In this document: positions 1-8,098 of the stretch, piece after piece | How the letters are laid out: the number at the start of each line of letters is the position of its first letter | Numbering within the stretch: position 1 is the first letter of the stretch | Origin: Streptomyces sp. NBC_00483 | Lineage (GTDB): Bacteria; Actinomycetota; Actinomycetes; Streptomycetales; Streptomycetaceae | Direction: 5' to 3' | DNA length: 64,000 nucleotides | NCBI RefSeq assembly: GCF_036013745.1 | Contig: NZ_CP107880.1 | Location: 4,588,001-4,652,000 of the forward strand | Made by a program: the position numbers and the translations under genes | The notes under the pieces: generated by a model | What the model saw: only the letters and a program-made list of their open reading frames with translations | Told to the model about the DNA's origin: nothing | The model's database searches: none

Positions 1-245
1 CGGATCTGCGCGGTGTCCTGGTTGCCACCGCCGGACGTGGCGCGCGCCTTGCCCCGGCCGCTCGAGCGGCCACCGGTGCGACGACCGCCCTTGAGGTACG
101 GCTCGAGGAGGCCACGGAGCTTGTCCGCATTGGCGGTGGTGAGGTCGATCTCGTACGACTTACCGTCGAGCGCGAACGTCACGGTCTCGTCCGCCTCGCC
201 ACCGTCGAGGTCATCGACAAGAAGGACCTGAACCTTCTGTGCCAC
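1..245 (-). CDS. lsr2: Lsr2 nucleoid-associated protein (C-terminus beyond window edge)
   Basis: Lsr2 is the actinobacterial H-NS-like xenogeneic silencer, a small basic protein that bridges AT-rich DNA. The visible part begins AQKVQVLLVDDLDGG and continues with the beta-rich N-terminal dimerisation domain (ADETVTFALDGKSYEIDL), then a basic Gly/Arg linker (KGGRRTGGRSSGRGKAR). The C-terminal RGR AT-hook domain should lie just past base 1 and is not seen. I chose the GTG at 243-245 because AAAGGA lies about 5 bases upstream and the family starts MAQKVQV; an in-frame ATG five codons upstream lacks such a site. Family identity is very clear. The gene is truncated only by the window. Confidence 0.95.
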   Translation of the reverse strand, partial: MAQKVQVLLVDDLDGGEADETVTFALDGKSYEIDLTTANADKLRGLLEPYLKGGRRTGGRSSGRGKARATSGGGNQDTAQI

Positions 246-312
246 CGGATTTCCTTTCATCGAAATCTGAAGGGCGGCCCCGCGACCACGGCCGCTGATT
301 CGCCGTCCCCTT

Positions 313-341
313 GTTATATGCAGTACTGCAGTACGTCGGAA
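313..341 (-). promoter_or_regulatory. putative lsr2 promoter with palindromic operator in the spacer
   Basis: Read on the minus strand, TTCCGA (336-341) and TATAAC (313-318) are separated by exactly 17 bases, a plausible housekeeping-sigma promoter 68 bases upstream of the lsr2 start. The spacer contains the perfect 12-base palindrome GTACTGCAGTAC (323-334). A regulator bound there would block RNA polymerase. The sequence is direct; the function is inferred. Confidence 0.5.
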
Positions 342-494
342 AGCAAACCGCTTTTGCCCGAAAAACACAAACCCCTGGCTGAGATCGGGTAGAGATCCCG
401 GAGTTGAACACTGCCCGCCCGACCCAAAAACATGCGCGATTCGGACATAGGGAACCGTTGCAAGCACGCATGCCGGAATAGCGCCCGGCGGCGA

Positions 495-1055
495 TCACAG
501 ATGCAGAAGCATCCGGCTGTTGCCCAAGGTGTTCGGTTTCACTCGTTCGAGACCGAGGAACTCTGCTACGCCCTCGTCATAGGAACGCAGCAGCTCACTG
601 TAGACATCGGTGTCGACCGTATCGACAGGTGTCTCACCGATCTCCACGAAGGCGTGCTTGGCGAAGAACTCGACTTCGAAGGTGAGGCAGAAAACTCGCC
701 GAACACCGATCCAACGCGCGGTCTGAAGAAGCTTCTCGAGCAGAAGATGTCCGACACCGGACCCCTTGACCTGCGGATCCACCGCGAGCGTGCGGACTTC
801 CGCGAGGTCTTCCCACATGACGTGCAGTGCGCCGCAGCCGACGACCGCGGCGTTGTCGTCGCGTTCCGCGACCCAGAACTCCTGGATGTCCTCGTAAAGC
901 GTCACAGTGGCTTTGTCGAGCAGGATCCCCTGTCGGCTGTACGCGTCGAGCAGGCGGCGCACCTCCGGCACATCGGCCGTCCTCGCCCTGCGTACGGTGA
1001 CTGCTTTACGGGTCGATTCGACGGGTGACGCGACTTCGGGGAGCTCTGCTGGCAT
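495..1055 (-). CDS. GNAT-family amino-acid N-acetyltransferase (ArgA-like N-acetylglutamate synthase)
   Basis: A 186-residue single-domain GNAT acetyltransferase. The acetyl-CoA binding loop is seen as QVKGSGVGHLLLEKL (about residues 95-110), after the beta4 strand LAEVRTLAVDP. The C-terminal half (FCLTFEVEFFAKHAF, EIGETPV) matches the short actinobacterial N-acetylglutamate synthases of the Mycobacterium Rv2747 type, which catalyse the first step of arginine synthesis without the amino-acid-kinase domain of E. coli ArgA. An Ala/Val/Thr-rich leader of about 20 residues precedes the domain, so the true start could lie slightly inside. It sits alone, 10 bases from the end of the BlaI-type gene and on the same strand. 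Substrate is inferred from family resemblance only. Confidence 0.75.
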   Translation of the reverse strand: MPAELPEVASPVESTRKAVTVRRARTADVPEVRRLLDAYSRQGILLDKATVTLYEDIQEFWVAERDDNAAVVGCGALHVMWEDLAEVRTLAVDPQVKGSGVGHLLLEKLLQTARWIGVRRVFCLTFEVEFFAKHAFVEIGETPVDTVDTDVYSELLRSYDEGVAEFLGLERVKPNTLGNSRMLLHL

Positions 1056-1064
1056 GTCCGGACG

Positions 1065-1481
1065 CTATCGCCCGGCTCCGTCGCCCGCTTCCTCGGGGGC
1101 CGAGGGGACTTCGGCCGGTAGTTCGGGCGAGACGATCCGCATGGCATCCCTGAGTGCCTCGCGCTGTCCCTGCGACATCATCCCGAAGAACGCGACGAGG
1201 GCCGCGGCCGGGTTGTCGCTCTGCGCCCAGGCCTCGTTCATCAGCGCGGCCGAGTACGCGGCCCGTGTGGAGACCGCCTCATATCTATAGGCCCGGCCTT
1301 CCGCTTCGCGGCGCACCCAGCCCTTCTGATGGAGATTGTCCAATACGGTCATGACGGTTGTGTAGGCGATGGACCGTTCCTGTTGGAGGTCCTCCAGGAC
1401 TTCCCTCACGGTGACCGGGCGGTTCCACTTCCACACCCGCGTCATCACTGCGTCTTCGAGTTCTCCCAAGGGGCGCGGCAC
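1065..1481 (-). CDS. BlaI/MecI-family transcriptional repressor
   Basis: A winged-helix repressor of the BlaI/MecI family, which binds palindromic operators as a dimer and is classically released by proteolysis. The conserved start PRPLGELEDAVMTRVWKW and the recognition region TVREVLEDLQQERSIAYTTV are visible, followed by LDNLHQKGWVRREAEGRAYRY (wing) and a helical dimerisation tail. I place the start at GTG 1481, where family similarity begins. A reading frame continues upstream to TTG 1541, but that extension contains a TTA codon, which is rare in Streptomyces, and has no ribosome binding site. No BlaR1-type sensor peptidase lies next to it, so its target and signal are unknown. It is followed by the ArgA-like gene. 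Confidence 0.8.
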   Translation of the reverse strand: MPRPLGELEDAVMTRVWKWNRPVTVREVLEDLQQERSIAYTTVMTVLDNLHQKGWVRREAEGRAYRYEAVSTRAAYSAALMNEAWAQSDNPAAALVAFFGMMSQGQREALRDAMRIVSPELPAEVPSAPEEAGDGAGR

Positions 1482-1552
1482 GTGAAGCACAATAGTGGGA
1501 GAAGTCGGTAATTCAACGTGGGACGTGGCGACGATCGCCAAGCAATGACAAA

Positions 1553-1575
1553 AGGGGCGCCCGGTGGGCGCCCCT
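1553..1575 (-). terminator. hairpin terminator downstream of the small membrane protein gene
   Basis: A GGGGCGCCC stem (1554-1562) pairs perfectly with GGGCGCCCC (1566-1574) across a 3-base loop, with an extra A-T pair outside. It lies 30 bases after the stop of the 62-residue membrane protein gene and before the BlaI gene. No strong T run follows, as is common for Streptomyces terminators. Confidence 0.7.
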
Positions 1576-1604
1576 CACTGCCGATTCCGTACCGGTCGCG
1601 CCGC

Positions 1605-1793
1605 TCAGGCGGTCGCGTCCCGCTGCGGGCCGCCACCCTGCCGGGCGGACTCGGCGCGCGCGATGGCGGCGTCGACGGCCGCGTCTTCCTTGGCCTTCTT
1701 GTCGCCGCCCTGCGACTTCACGATGGTCACGATCAGACCGATGAAGAACGCGGCCATCACGACCGGGGGCACGAGCGCGGAGACGTAGTCCAT
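1605..1793 (-). CDS. small single-pass membrane protein, unknown function
   Basis: A 62-residue protein starting MDYVSALVPPVVMAAFFIG. One hydrophobic segment (about residues 5-25) is followed by a charged cytoplasmic tail with KSQGGDKKAKEDAAVDAAIARAE, predicted helical. It resembles small conserved actinobacterial membrane proteins without assigned function. It lies 13 bases after the end of the upstream 199-residue gene on the same strand and may be cotranscribed with it. No catalytic motif is visible. Confidence 0.7.
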   Translation of the reverse strand: MDYVSALVPPVVMAAFFIGLIVTIVKSQGGDKKAKEDAAVDAAIARAESARQGGGPQRDATA

Positions 1794-1806
1794 GCCCCCA
1801 GAGTAG

Positions 1807-2406
1807 CTACCCGACGGCCAGTCGTTGCGACGGGGCCGGGGGTTGGGCGGGGCGGCGCTTCGGGGGGAAGACCTCGGCGGGGGTGGGGACCGGGCGCTGC
1901 GGTGTTTCGGGGGCCGGCTTGGCGGGCTTGCCGCTGTCCGCCGCCGACAGGCCGCCGGGCAGGGCGAGCAGGTGGGTGCGGGAGGCCGGGACGCGGGGCC
2001 GGTACAGCGCGTCGAACTTGTCGCGTACGCCCTGTTCGGCCAGGTCGTGGCAGCGGGCGAGGAGGGCCACCGCGGCCGGGTTCGCGGGCAGCGCGCGCAG
2101 CGCCGAGAGGTCATCGGCGCCGGGCTTGTGGCCCGCCTCCAGAGCCTCCTTGAGGAGGCTCAGATAGCCGGGGGCGGAGCCGGGCAGGGCGGCCCGGTAG
2201 CGGTCGAGGTCGGCGCGGAGGAAGGCGCGCATGCGGATGCCTTCCCGGCTCGCTTCGTCGAGCGACTCCGCGAGTCGCAGGCAGGCCCGGACATCCTCGT
2301 CCGAGGCGGGGCTGGGATGGAGGGCGAGGGCGAGGGCGCGTCGGAGCACACGCAGCTCTTCTGCACCGAACGCCAGGCCGCCGCGGTTTCCGTAGGGCGT
2401 GGGCAT
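1807..2406 (-). CDS. conserved hypothetical protein with Pro-rich tail
   Basis: A 199-residue soluble protein I do not recognise by function. The first about 120 residues are helical (FGAEELRVLRRALALALHPS, ESLDEASREGIRMRAFLRADLDRYRAALPG) and the remainder is a Pro/Lys/Arg-rich tail (KPAKPAPETPQRPVPTPAEV). The spacing of helices suggests a scaffold rather than an enzyme, but this is a guess. It lies 75 bases downstream of coaX on the same strand, so it may be read from the cofactor operon or from its own promoter. Confidence 0.65.
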   Translation of the reverse strand: MPTPYGNRGGLAFGAEELRVLRRALALALHPSPASDEDVRACLRLAESLDEASREGIRMRAFLRADLDRYRAALPGSAPGYLSLLKEALEAGHKPGADDLSALRALPANPAAVALLARCHDLAEQGVRDKFDALYRPRVPASRTHLLALPGGLSAADSGKPAKPAPETPQRPVPTPAEVFPPKRRPAQPPAPSQRLAVG

Positions 2407-2481
2407 GAAATGACGGTACGGCCTATTACGGACAAATCGGCTTAACCGGCAATTTCCGGGCGCGCCCCGTCGCTCTGTCCC

Positions 2482-3279
2482 TCAGAGCCGCGAGACGTTC
2501 CGCTCGTAGACCAGGCGCAGCCCGATCAGCGTCAGCCACGGCTCGTGCTCGTCGATCACGGTGGCCTCGCCGAGGACCATCGGCGCGAGCCCGCCCGTCG
2601 CGATGACGGTCACGTCGTCCGGGTCGTCCGCGAGCTCCTTCGCCATCCGGTTCACGACCCCGTCGACCTGGCCCGCGAACCCGTAGACGATGCCCGCCTG
2701 CATCGCCTCGACCGTGTTCTTGCCGATGACGCTGCGCGGCCTGGCCAGCTCGATCTTGCGCAGCTGGGCGCCGCGCATGCCGAGCGCCTCGACCGAGATC
2801 TCGATGCCGGGCGCGATCACGCCGCCCGCGTACTCGCCGCGCGCGGACACCGCGTCGAAGGTCGTGGCCGTGCCGAAGTCCACGACGATCGCGGGGCCGC
2901 CGAACATCTCGACGGCCGCGACCGCGTTGATGATCCGGTCGGCGCCGACCTCCTTGGGGTTGTCCATGAGGATCGGCACACCGGTCTTGATGCCGGGTTC
3001 GACCAGCACGGCGGGTACGTCGCCGTAGTAGCGGCGGGTGACCTCGCGCAGCTCGTGCAGGACCGAGGGGACGGTCGAGCAGATGGCGATGCCGTCGATG
3101 CCGTCGCCCAGTTCGTCGCCGAGCAGCGGGTGCATGCCCATCAGGCCCTTGAGCAGGACGGCGAGTTCGTCGGCTGTCTTGCGCGCGTCCGTGGAGATGC
3201 GCCAGTGCTCGATGATCTCCTCGCCGTCGAACAGACCGAGGACGGTGTGGGTGTTGCCCACGTCGATGGTGAGCAGCAT
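2482..3279 (-). CDS. coaX: type III pantothenate kinase
   Basis: CoaX phosphorylates pantothenate in the first step of coenzyme A synthesis. The 265-residue length is typical. The ASKHA-fold phosphate-1 loop is seen at the N-terminus (LLTIDVGNTHTVLGLFDG), GADRIINAVAAVEMFG follows near residue 105, and the VDFGTATTFDAV segment carries the catalytic Asp region. Its start codon overlaps the nadC stop by one base (TGATG), so it is translationally coupled as the last cofactor gene of the operon. Type III kinases use a monovalent cation and are not inhibited by CoA, which is family knowledge. Confidence 0.95.
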   Translation of the reverse strand: MLLTIDVGNTHTVLGLFDGEEIIEHWRISTDARKTADELAVLLKGLMGMHPLLGDELGDGIDGIAICSTVPSVLHELREVTRRYYGDVPAVLVEPGIKTGVPILMDNPKEVGADRIINAVAAVEMFGGPAIVVDFGTATTFDAVSARGEYAGGVIAPGIEISVEALGMRGAQLRKIELARPRSVIGKNTVEAMQAGIVYGFAGQVDGVVNRMAKELADDPDDVTVIATGGLAPMVLGEATVIDEHEPWLTLIGLRLVYERNVSRL

Positions 3280-4271
3280 CAGGCGTCCGCCTCGCGCAGG
3301 TCGAGGCCGATGTCGAGGATCGGCGAGGAGTGGGTCAGGGCTCCTACGGCGAGGTAGTCGACGCCCGTCTTCGCATACGTAGCGGCGTTTTCCAGAGTGA
3401 GGCGGCCCGACGACTCCAGGAGCGCGCGGCCGTCCGTGATCGCCACGGCCTCCTCCGTCTCACCGGGCGTGAAGTTGTCCAGGAGGATCAGGTCGGCGCC
3501 CGCGTCGAGCACCTCGCGCAGCTGGTGCAGGGTGTCGACCTCGACCTCGATCGGCAGACCGGGGAAGCGCTCGCGCACGGCCTGGAAGGCCTGGGCCACG
3601 CCGCCGGCCGCGACCACGTGGTTGTCCTTGACCAGGGCCGCGTCCGAGAGGGACATGCGGTGGTTGACGCCGCCGCCCATGCGGACCGCGTACTTCTCCA
3701 GGGAGCGCAGGCCCGGGGTCGTCTTGCGGGTGTCGCGGACCTTCGCCTTCGTACCGTCCAGAACGTCCGCCCACGCGCGCGTGGCCGTCGCGATGCCGGA
3801 GAGGCGGCACATGATGTTGAGCGCCGTGCGCTCGGCGGTGAGCAGGTCGCGGGTGCGGGTCGTGACGGAGAGCAGCTTCTGGCCCGCCTCGACCCGGTCG
3901 CCGTCCTCCGCGTGCCGCTCGACCTCGAACTCGTCCGCGGCCACTACGGAGATGACCGCTTCGGCGACGCGCAGACCCGCCACGATGCCCGCCTCGCGGG
4001 CCGTGAAGTCGGCGGTGGCGACGGCCTCTTCGGGGATCGTGGCGACGGTCGTGACGTCCACGCCGCCGTCCAGGTCCTCGGTGATCGCCATGTGGGCGAT
4101 GTCCTCGATCTCGACCGGGTGCAGGCCGGCGTCGAGCAGCAGCTGCGCGAGCGACGGGTCGAGGCCGCACTCCATGACGTCGGTGCCGTTCTCGTCATTG
4201 CCCTGCGCACAGCCGCAGTTGTCGCCGCAGCCGCCGCTGTCGGCGAGGGGGAGGTCGGGGGTGGCGCTCAC
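3279..4271 (-). CDS. nadC: nicotinate-nucleotide pyrophosphorylase (carboxylating)
   Basis: Quinolinate phosphoribosyltransferase converts quinolinate and PRPP into nicotinate mononucleotide in de novo NAD synthesis. The core begins near LAQLLLDAGLHPVEIEDIAH and contains the conserved TARTR-type segment SVTTRTRDLLTAERTALN, RDTRKTTPGLRSLEKYAV and GGGVNHRMSLSDAALVKDNH. Before it lies an extension of about 30 residues with CGDNCGC (Cys15, 19, 21). GTG 4271 has AGGAG about 10 bases upstream; GTG 4280, which overlaps the nadB stop as GTGA, is an alternative but leaves only 2 bases to that site. It follows nadB, while nadA is not in the window. Confidence 0.95.
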   Translation of the reverse strand: MSATPDLPLADSGGCGDNCGCAQGNDENGTDVMECGLDPSLAQLLLDAGLHPVEIEDIAHMAITEDLDGGVDVTTVATIPEEAVATADFTAREAGIVAGLRVAEAVISVVAADEFEVERHAEDGDRVEAGQKLLSVTTRTRDLLTAERTALNIMCRLSGIATATRAWADVLDGTKAKVRDTRKTTPGLRSLEKYAVRMGGGVNHRMSLSDAALVKDNHVVAAGGVAQAFQAVRERFPGLPIEVEVDTLHQLREVLDAGADLILLDNFTPGETEEAVAITDGRALLESSGRLTLENAATYAKTGVDYLAVGALTHSSPILDIGLDLREADA

Positions 4272-4276
4272 GTCGG

Positions 4277-5992
4277 TCACTGCTCCTGAGGGTTTTCTGC
4301 CGTTGCCGGAAAGTCTGCCGTGGGTGTGGTGTACGTGGCCAGAGTCCTGTCCGGATTCAGGCGTACGACGATGTGGCGGCGCCACGTGGCATCGTCGCGG
4401 TCCGGGTGGTCCTCGCGCCAGTGGCAGCCACGGGTCTCCTCGCGGCGGCGCGCGGCGGCGACCAGGACGCGGGCCACGCACAGGAGGTTGGTGGCCTCCC
4501 AGGTGTCGACCCCCGGCTCGGACGTCTTGCCGTTCTCCGTAAGGGAGTTGACCGCTTCGGCGTGGATGCGGCCGAGCTGGGCGGCGGCCCCTGCGAGGGA
4601 GTCGGCGGAGCGCAGGACGCCCGCGCCCACCGTCATCACGCGCTGGATGGCGAGGCGGGCCTCCGGGGGAAGCAGCGGGTGCGTCGGGGTCTGCGGGTGC
4701 TCCACGGGCGCGGGCACGCGCGCGTGGAGGGCATCTTCCGCGTGCTGCCGCTCGATGTCGTCCGCGATGCGCTCCGCGTAGACGAGGCCTTCCAGAAGGG
4801 AGTTGGAGGCCAGCCGGTTCGCCCCGTGGACGCCCGTGCAGGCGGTCTCCCCGCACGCGTACAGGCCCGGCACCGTGGTGCGGCCGTACAGGTCGGTGCG
4901 GACGCCTCCGGAGGCGTAGTGCGCGGCCGGGGCGATCGGGATGGGCTCGGTGACCGGGTCGATGCCGTGGGCGCGGCAGGCCGCGAGGATCGTGGGGAAG
5001 CGGTGCTCCCACATGTCGGCGCCGAAGTGCCGCCCGTCGAGGTACATGTGGTCGGTGCCCTGCTCCTGCATGCGCCGCGTGATGCCCTTGGCGACGATGT
5101 CTCGGGGCGCGAGCTCGGCGAGTTCGTGCTGGCCCACCATGAAGCGCACGCCGTCCGCGTCTACTAGGTGGGCACCTTCGCCGCGTACGGCTTCGGAAAC
5201 GAGCGGTTGCTGTCCTTCGGCGCCCGCGCCCAGGAACAGCACGGTCGGGTGGAACTGGACGAATTCCAGGTCGCTGACCTCGGCGCCCGCGCGCAGGGCG
5301 AGGGCCACGCCGTCGCCCGTGGACACGTGCGGGTTCGTGGTCGCGGAGAAGACCTGGCCCATGCCGCCCGTCGCGAGGACGACCGCCGGGGCGAGGACCG
5401 CGCCGACGCCGTCGTGCTGGCCCTCGCCCATGACGTGCAGGGAGACGCCGGCGGTGCGGCCCTCCGCGTCGGTCAACAGGTCCAGTACCAGGGCGTTTTC
5501 GACGGTGCGCAGTCCACGCGCGCGTACTGCTTCGACGAGTGCGCGGGAGACCTCGGCGCCCGACGCGTCGCCGCCCGCGTGCGCGATGCGGCGCCGGTGG
5601 TGGCCGCCCTCGCGCGTCAGGTCGAGCGAGCCGTCCTCGGCCTCGTCGAAGCGGGCGCCGGTCGCGATCAGGCGGCGTACGGCGCCGGGGCCCTCGGTGA
5701 CCAGGGTGCGTACCGCGTCCTCGTCGCACAGGCCCACACCCGCGACGAGGGTGTCGTCCAGGTGCTGCTCGGGGGTGTCGCCCTCGCCGAGCGCCGCCGC
5801 GACGCCGCCCTGCGCCCAGCGCGTGGAGCCGTCGTCGAGGCGGGCCTTGGTGACGACGACCGTGCGCAGGCCCGCGGCCTGGCAGCGCAGCGCCGCGGTC
5901 AGGCCCGCGACTCCGGAGCCGACGACCACGACGTCCGCTTCGAGGTTCCAGCCGGGGGTGGGGGCGTGGAGCCGTATACCGGTGCTGCTCAC
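4277..5992 (-). CDS. nadB: L-aspartate oxidase
   Basis: NadB oxidises L-aspartate to iminoaspartate with FAD, the first step of de novo NAD synthesis. At 571 residues it has family length. The N-terminal dinucleotide-binding motif DVVVVGSGVAGLTAALRC is at about residue 20. Typical succinate-dehydrogenase/aspartate-oxidase segments follow: STRWAQGGVAAAL, GGHHRRRIAHAGGD, VLATGGMGQVF and HYASGGVRTDLYGRT. GTG 5992 overlaps the panC stop by one base (TAGTG). Together with nadC and coaX it links NAD and CoA precursor supply in one transcription unit. Confidence 0.96.
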   Translation of the reverse strand: MSSTGIRLHAPTPGWNLEADVVVVGSGVAGLTAALRCQAAGLRTVVVTKARLDDGSTRWAQGGVAAALGEGDTPEQHLDDTLVAGVGLCDEDAVRTLVTEGPGAVRRLIATGARFDEAEDGSLDLTREGGHHRRRIAHAGGDASGAEVSRALVEAVRARGLRTVENALVLDLLTDAEGRTAGVSLHVMGEGQHDGVGAVLAPAVVLATGGMGQVFSATTNPHVSTGDGVALALRAGAEVSDLEFVQFHPTVLFLGAGAEGQQPLVSEAVRGEGAHLVDADGVRFMVGQHELAELAPRDIVAKGITRRMQEQGTDHMYLDGRHFGADMWEHRFPTILAACRAHGIDPVTEPIPIAPAAHYASGGVRTDLYGRTTVPGLYACGETACTGVHGANRLASNSLLEGLVYAERIADDIERQHAEDALHARVPAPVEHPQTPTHPLLPPEARLAIQRVMTVGAGVLRSADSLAGAAAQLGRIHAEAVNSLTENGKTSEPGVDTWEATNLLCVARVLVAAARRREETRGCHWREDHPDRDDATWRRHIVVRLNPDRTLATYTTPTADFPATAENPQEQ

Positions 5993-7032
5993 TAGTGGCC
6001 TCCGAAGGTCAGCGGCAGATTGTCGATGAGGCGGGTGGCGCCCACCCGCGCGGCGACCGCGAGCACGGCCTCGCCCTCGAAGCCGTCGGTCACGTCGGTG
6101 AAGTCGCGGGGGTCGACGAGGGCCACGTAGTCGAGCTCGATCGGCGGCTGGAGCCGCTTGGCCTCGTCGAGGATCAGGCGGGCCGCCGCGAGGACGGCCG
6201 AGGGGCGGCCCGGGGACGCCGTGGCGACGGCGTGCGCGTCGGCGGCGGCACGGGCCTCGCCGATCCTTCCGAGCGCCTTGGCCCGCGCGCGCGGGGTCGG
6301 GCTCTCGGCGGCACGCGCGCGCAGGGCCTCCTGCGCCGCATGCCGGTCGCGGCCCGTGAACAGGGCGTCGGAGAGGGCCAGCGCGGTGCGGCGCTCGGCC
6401 GGGGACAGGTAGCGGTTGCGGGAGGAGAGCGCGAGCCCGTCGTCCTCGCGGACCGTGGGCACGGCGACGATCTCCACGTCGAAGTTCAGATCGCGCACCA
6501 TGCGGCGCACCAGGGCGAGTTGCTGCGCGTCCTTCTGGCCGAAGAGGGCCACGTCCGCGCGCGTGAGGTGCAGCAGCTTGGCGACCACGGTGAGCATGCC
6601 GTCGAAGTGGCCGGGGCGCGAGGCGCCTTCGAGGCGCTCCCCCATGGGGCCCGCCGTGATGCGGACCTCGGGCTGTCCGCCCGGGTAGACCTCGTCGACG
6701 GACGGCGCGAACACGGCGTCGGCGCCCGCCTGTTCGGCGATCTTCACGTCCGCTTCCAGGGTGCGCGGATAGCGGTCGAGGTCCTCGCCCGCGCCGAACT
6801 GCAGCGGGTTCACGAAGACGGTGACGACCACTTCGCCGTCCGCCCCCGCGCGGGCCCTGGCCGCGCGGATCAAGGTCGCGTGGCCCTCGTGCAGGGCGCC
6901 CATCGTCATGACGACGACGCGCCGGCCGGTACGCGTGCGTGCCCGCATGTCCGCGCCCTTGTGGACGAGCCGCGTGTGCGACGTCTTCGTAGGGCTCGCC
7001 TTTATGGAGTCCGTGGGGCTCGTGGGGCTCAT
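5992..7032 (-). CDS. panC: pantoate--beta-alanine ligase
   Basis: PanC condenses pantoate and beta-alanine with ATP to give pantothenate. The class-I-aaRS-like nucleotide-binding signature is visible as [14 protein letters not shown] near residue 45, then [35 protein letters not shown], and [12 protein letters not shown] with [17 protein letters not shown]. The protein (346 residues) is longer than the usual about 285 because of a 30-residue Ser/Thr-rich leader and an Ala/Arg-rich insertion ([26 protein letters not shown]) in the C-terminal domain. Its ATG overlaps the upstream DUF2520 gene stop as ATGA. Confidence 0.94.
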   Translation of the reverse strand: MSPTSPTDSIKASPTKTSHTRLVHKGADMRARTRTGRRVVVMTMGALHEGHATLIRAARARAGADGEVVVTVFVNPLQFGAGEDLDRYPRTLEADVKIAEQAGADAVFAPSVDEVYPGGQPEVRITAGPMGERLEGASRPGHFDGMLTVVAKLLHLTRADVALFGQKDAQQLALVRRMVRDLNFDVEIVAVPTVREDDGLALSSRNRYLSPAERRTALALSDALFTGRDRHAAQEALRARAAESPTPRARAKALGRIGEARAAADAHAVATASPGRPSAVLAAARLILDEAKRLQPPIELDYVALVDPRDFTDVTDGFEGEAVLAVAARVGATRLIDNLPLTFGGH

Positions 7033-7964
7033 CGGGTCTCCTCCGCACCGGTCGCGAGGACACCCAGCAGGTCCTCGGCGAGCTCCGGCTTCAACAGGCC
7101 GTGCGCGAGCGCGCGGTCGGCGGTCGCACGGGCCATCGCGAGATAGCCGGCGACGGTCTGCGGCGCGTGCTTGCGCAGCTCCGTGATGTGGGCGGCGACG
7201 GTGCCCGCGTCGCCGCGCGCCACCGGGCCCGTGAGGGCCGAGTCGCCGGACCTGAGCGCGTTGTCGAGCGCCGCGCCGAGCAGCGGGCCCAGCATCCGGT
7301 CGGGAGCGCCCACGCCCGCCTCGCGGAGCAGCTCCATGGACTCGGCAACCAGGGTGACCAGGTGGTTCGCACCGAGCGCGAGGGCCGCGTGGTAGAGCGC
7401 GCGGTTCTCCTCCGCGATCCACTCGGGCTCGCCGCCCATCTCGATGACCAGGGCCTCCGCGGCCATCCGCAGCTCCTCGGGCGCGGTGACACCGAACGAG
7501 CAGCCTGCCAGCCGCTGGACGTCGACGGCGGTGCCGGTGAACGTCATCGCGGGGTGCAGCGCGAGCGGCAGTCCGCCCGCGCGCAGCGCCGGTTCGAGGA
7601 CCTTGGCGCCGTACCGTCCCGAGGTGTGCACGAGCAGCTGTCCAGGGCGTACGGCGCCGGTCTCGGCGAACCCCTCGACCAGCCCCGGCAGGACGTCGTC
7701 GGGGACGGTGAGGAGCACCAGATCGGCCTGCGCGAGGACCTCGGCGGGCGGCACCAGGGGCACGTCGGGCAGCAGCGTCGCCGCCCGGCGCACGGAGGCG
7801 TCGGAGACTCCTGAGACGGCTACGGGGCGGTGCCCGGCCAGTTGCAGGGACGCGGCGAGCGCGGGACCGACACGGCCCGCACCGACGACGCCCACGGTGA
7901 GGCGGGCGGGGCGGTCCTTGGGGTCCATGGGTTCGGATCGTGGGTTCGGAGGGGGTGTTGTCAC
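7029..7964 (-). CDS. Rossmann-like/DUF2520 dehydrogenase, candidate ketopantoate reductase
   Basis: A 311-residue NAD(P)-binding protein. The [16 protein letters not shown] motif near residue 25 is a GxGxxG Rossmann loop, followed by LVLLTVPDD and the C-terminal helical DUF2520 domain ([38 protein letters not shown]). It is the first gene of the panC-nadB-nadC-coaX operon and overlaps panC by four bases. The PanG-type ketopantoate reductases belong, to my knowledge, to this dehydrogenase group, so a pantoate-forming role would fit the context. That is an inference: no panB or panE is visible to test it. Confidence 0.85.
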   Translation of the reverse strand: MTTPPPNPRSEPMDPKDRPARLTVGVVGAGRVGPALAASLQLAGHRPVAVSGVSDASVRRAATLLPDVPLVPPAEVLAQADLVLLTVPDDVLPGLVEGFAETGAVRPGQLLVHTSGRYGAKVLEPALRAGGLPLALHPAMTFTGTAVDVQRLAGCSFGVTAPEELRMAAEALVIEMGGEPEWIAEENRALYHAALALGANHLVTLVAESMELLREAGVGAPDRMLGPLLGAALDNALRSGDSALTGPVARGDAGTVAAHITELRKHAPQTVAGYLAMARATADRALAHGLLKPELAEDLLGVLATGAEETR

Positions 7965-8031
7965 GAGGCGATGGCCTTCCGTTCCAGTCCGCTCGGGGTA
8001 CCGGACGATTTCTCGTCATGTTAACGCTATC

Positions 8032-8070
8032 TGTGGGCACCGGGCCCGGCTGTCCACAGGCTGTGGGCAA
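8032..8070. promoter_or_regulatory. DnaA-box-like cluster in a divergent promoter region
   Basis: Three sites resemble the Streptomyces DnaA box TTGTCCACA: CTGTCCACA at 8050-8058 (one mismatch), TTGCCCACA on the minus strand at 8062-8070 (one mismatch), and GTGCCCACA on the minus strand at 8032-8040 (two mismatches). They lie between the divergent DUF2520 and aldolase-like genes. Function is not established. Confidence 0.3.
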
Positions 8071-8098
8071 GCGCACGCGGGTGCGCCATGATCGACAG

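Noticed and set aside
1482..1541. N-terminal extension of the BlaI-type protein from TTG 1541
   Set aside because: It has no ribosome binding site, contains a rare TTA codon and precedes the conserved family start.
3279..5729. A minus-strand open frame that fuses nadC with an 816-residue product
   Set aside because: The upstream part is out of frame with nadB and Arg/Pro-rich; nadC starts at about 4271 behind a ribosome binding site.
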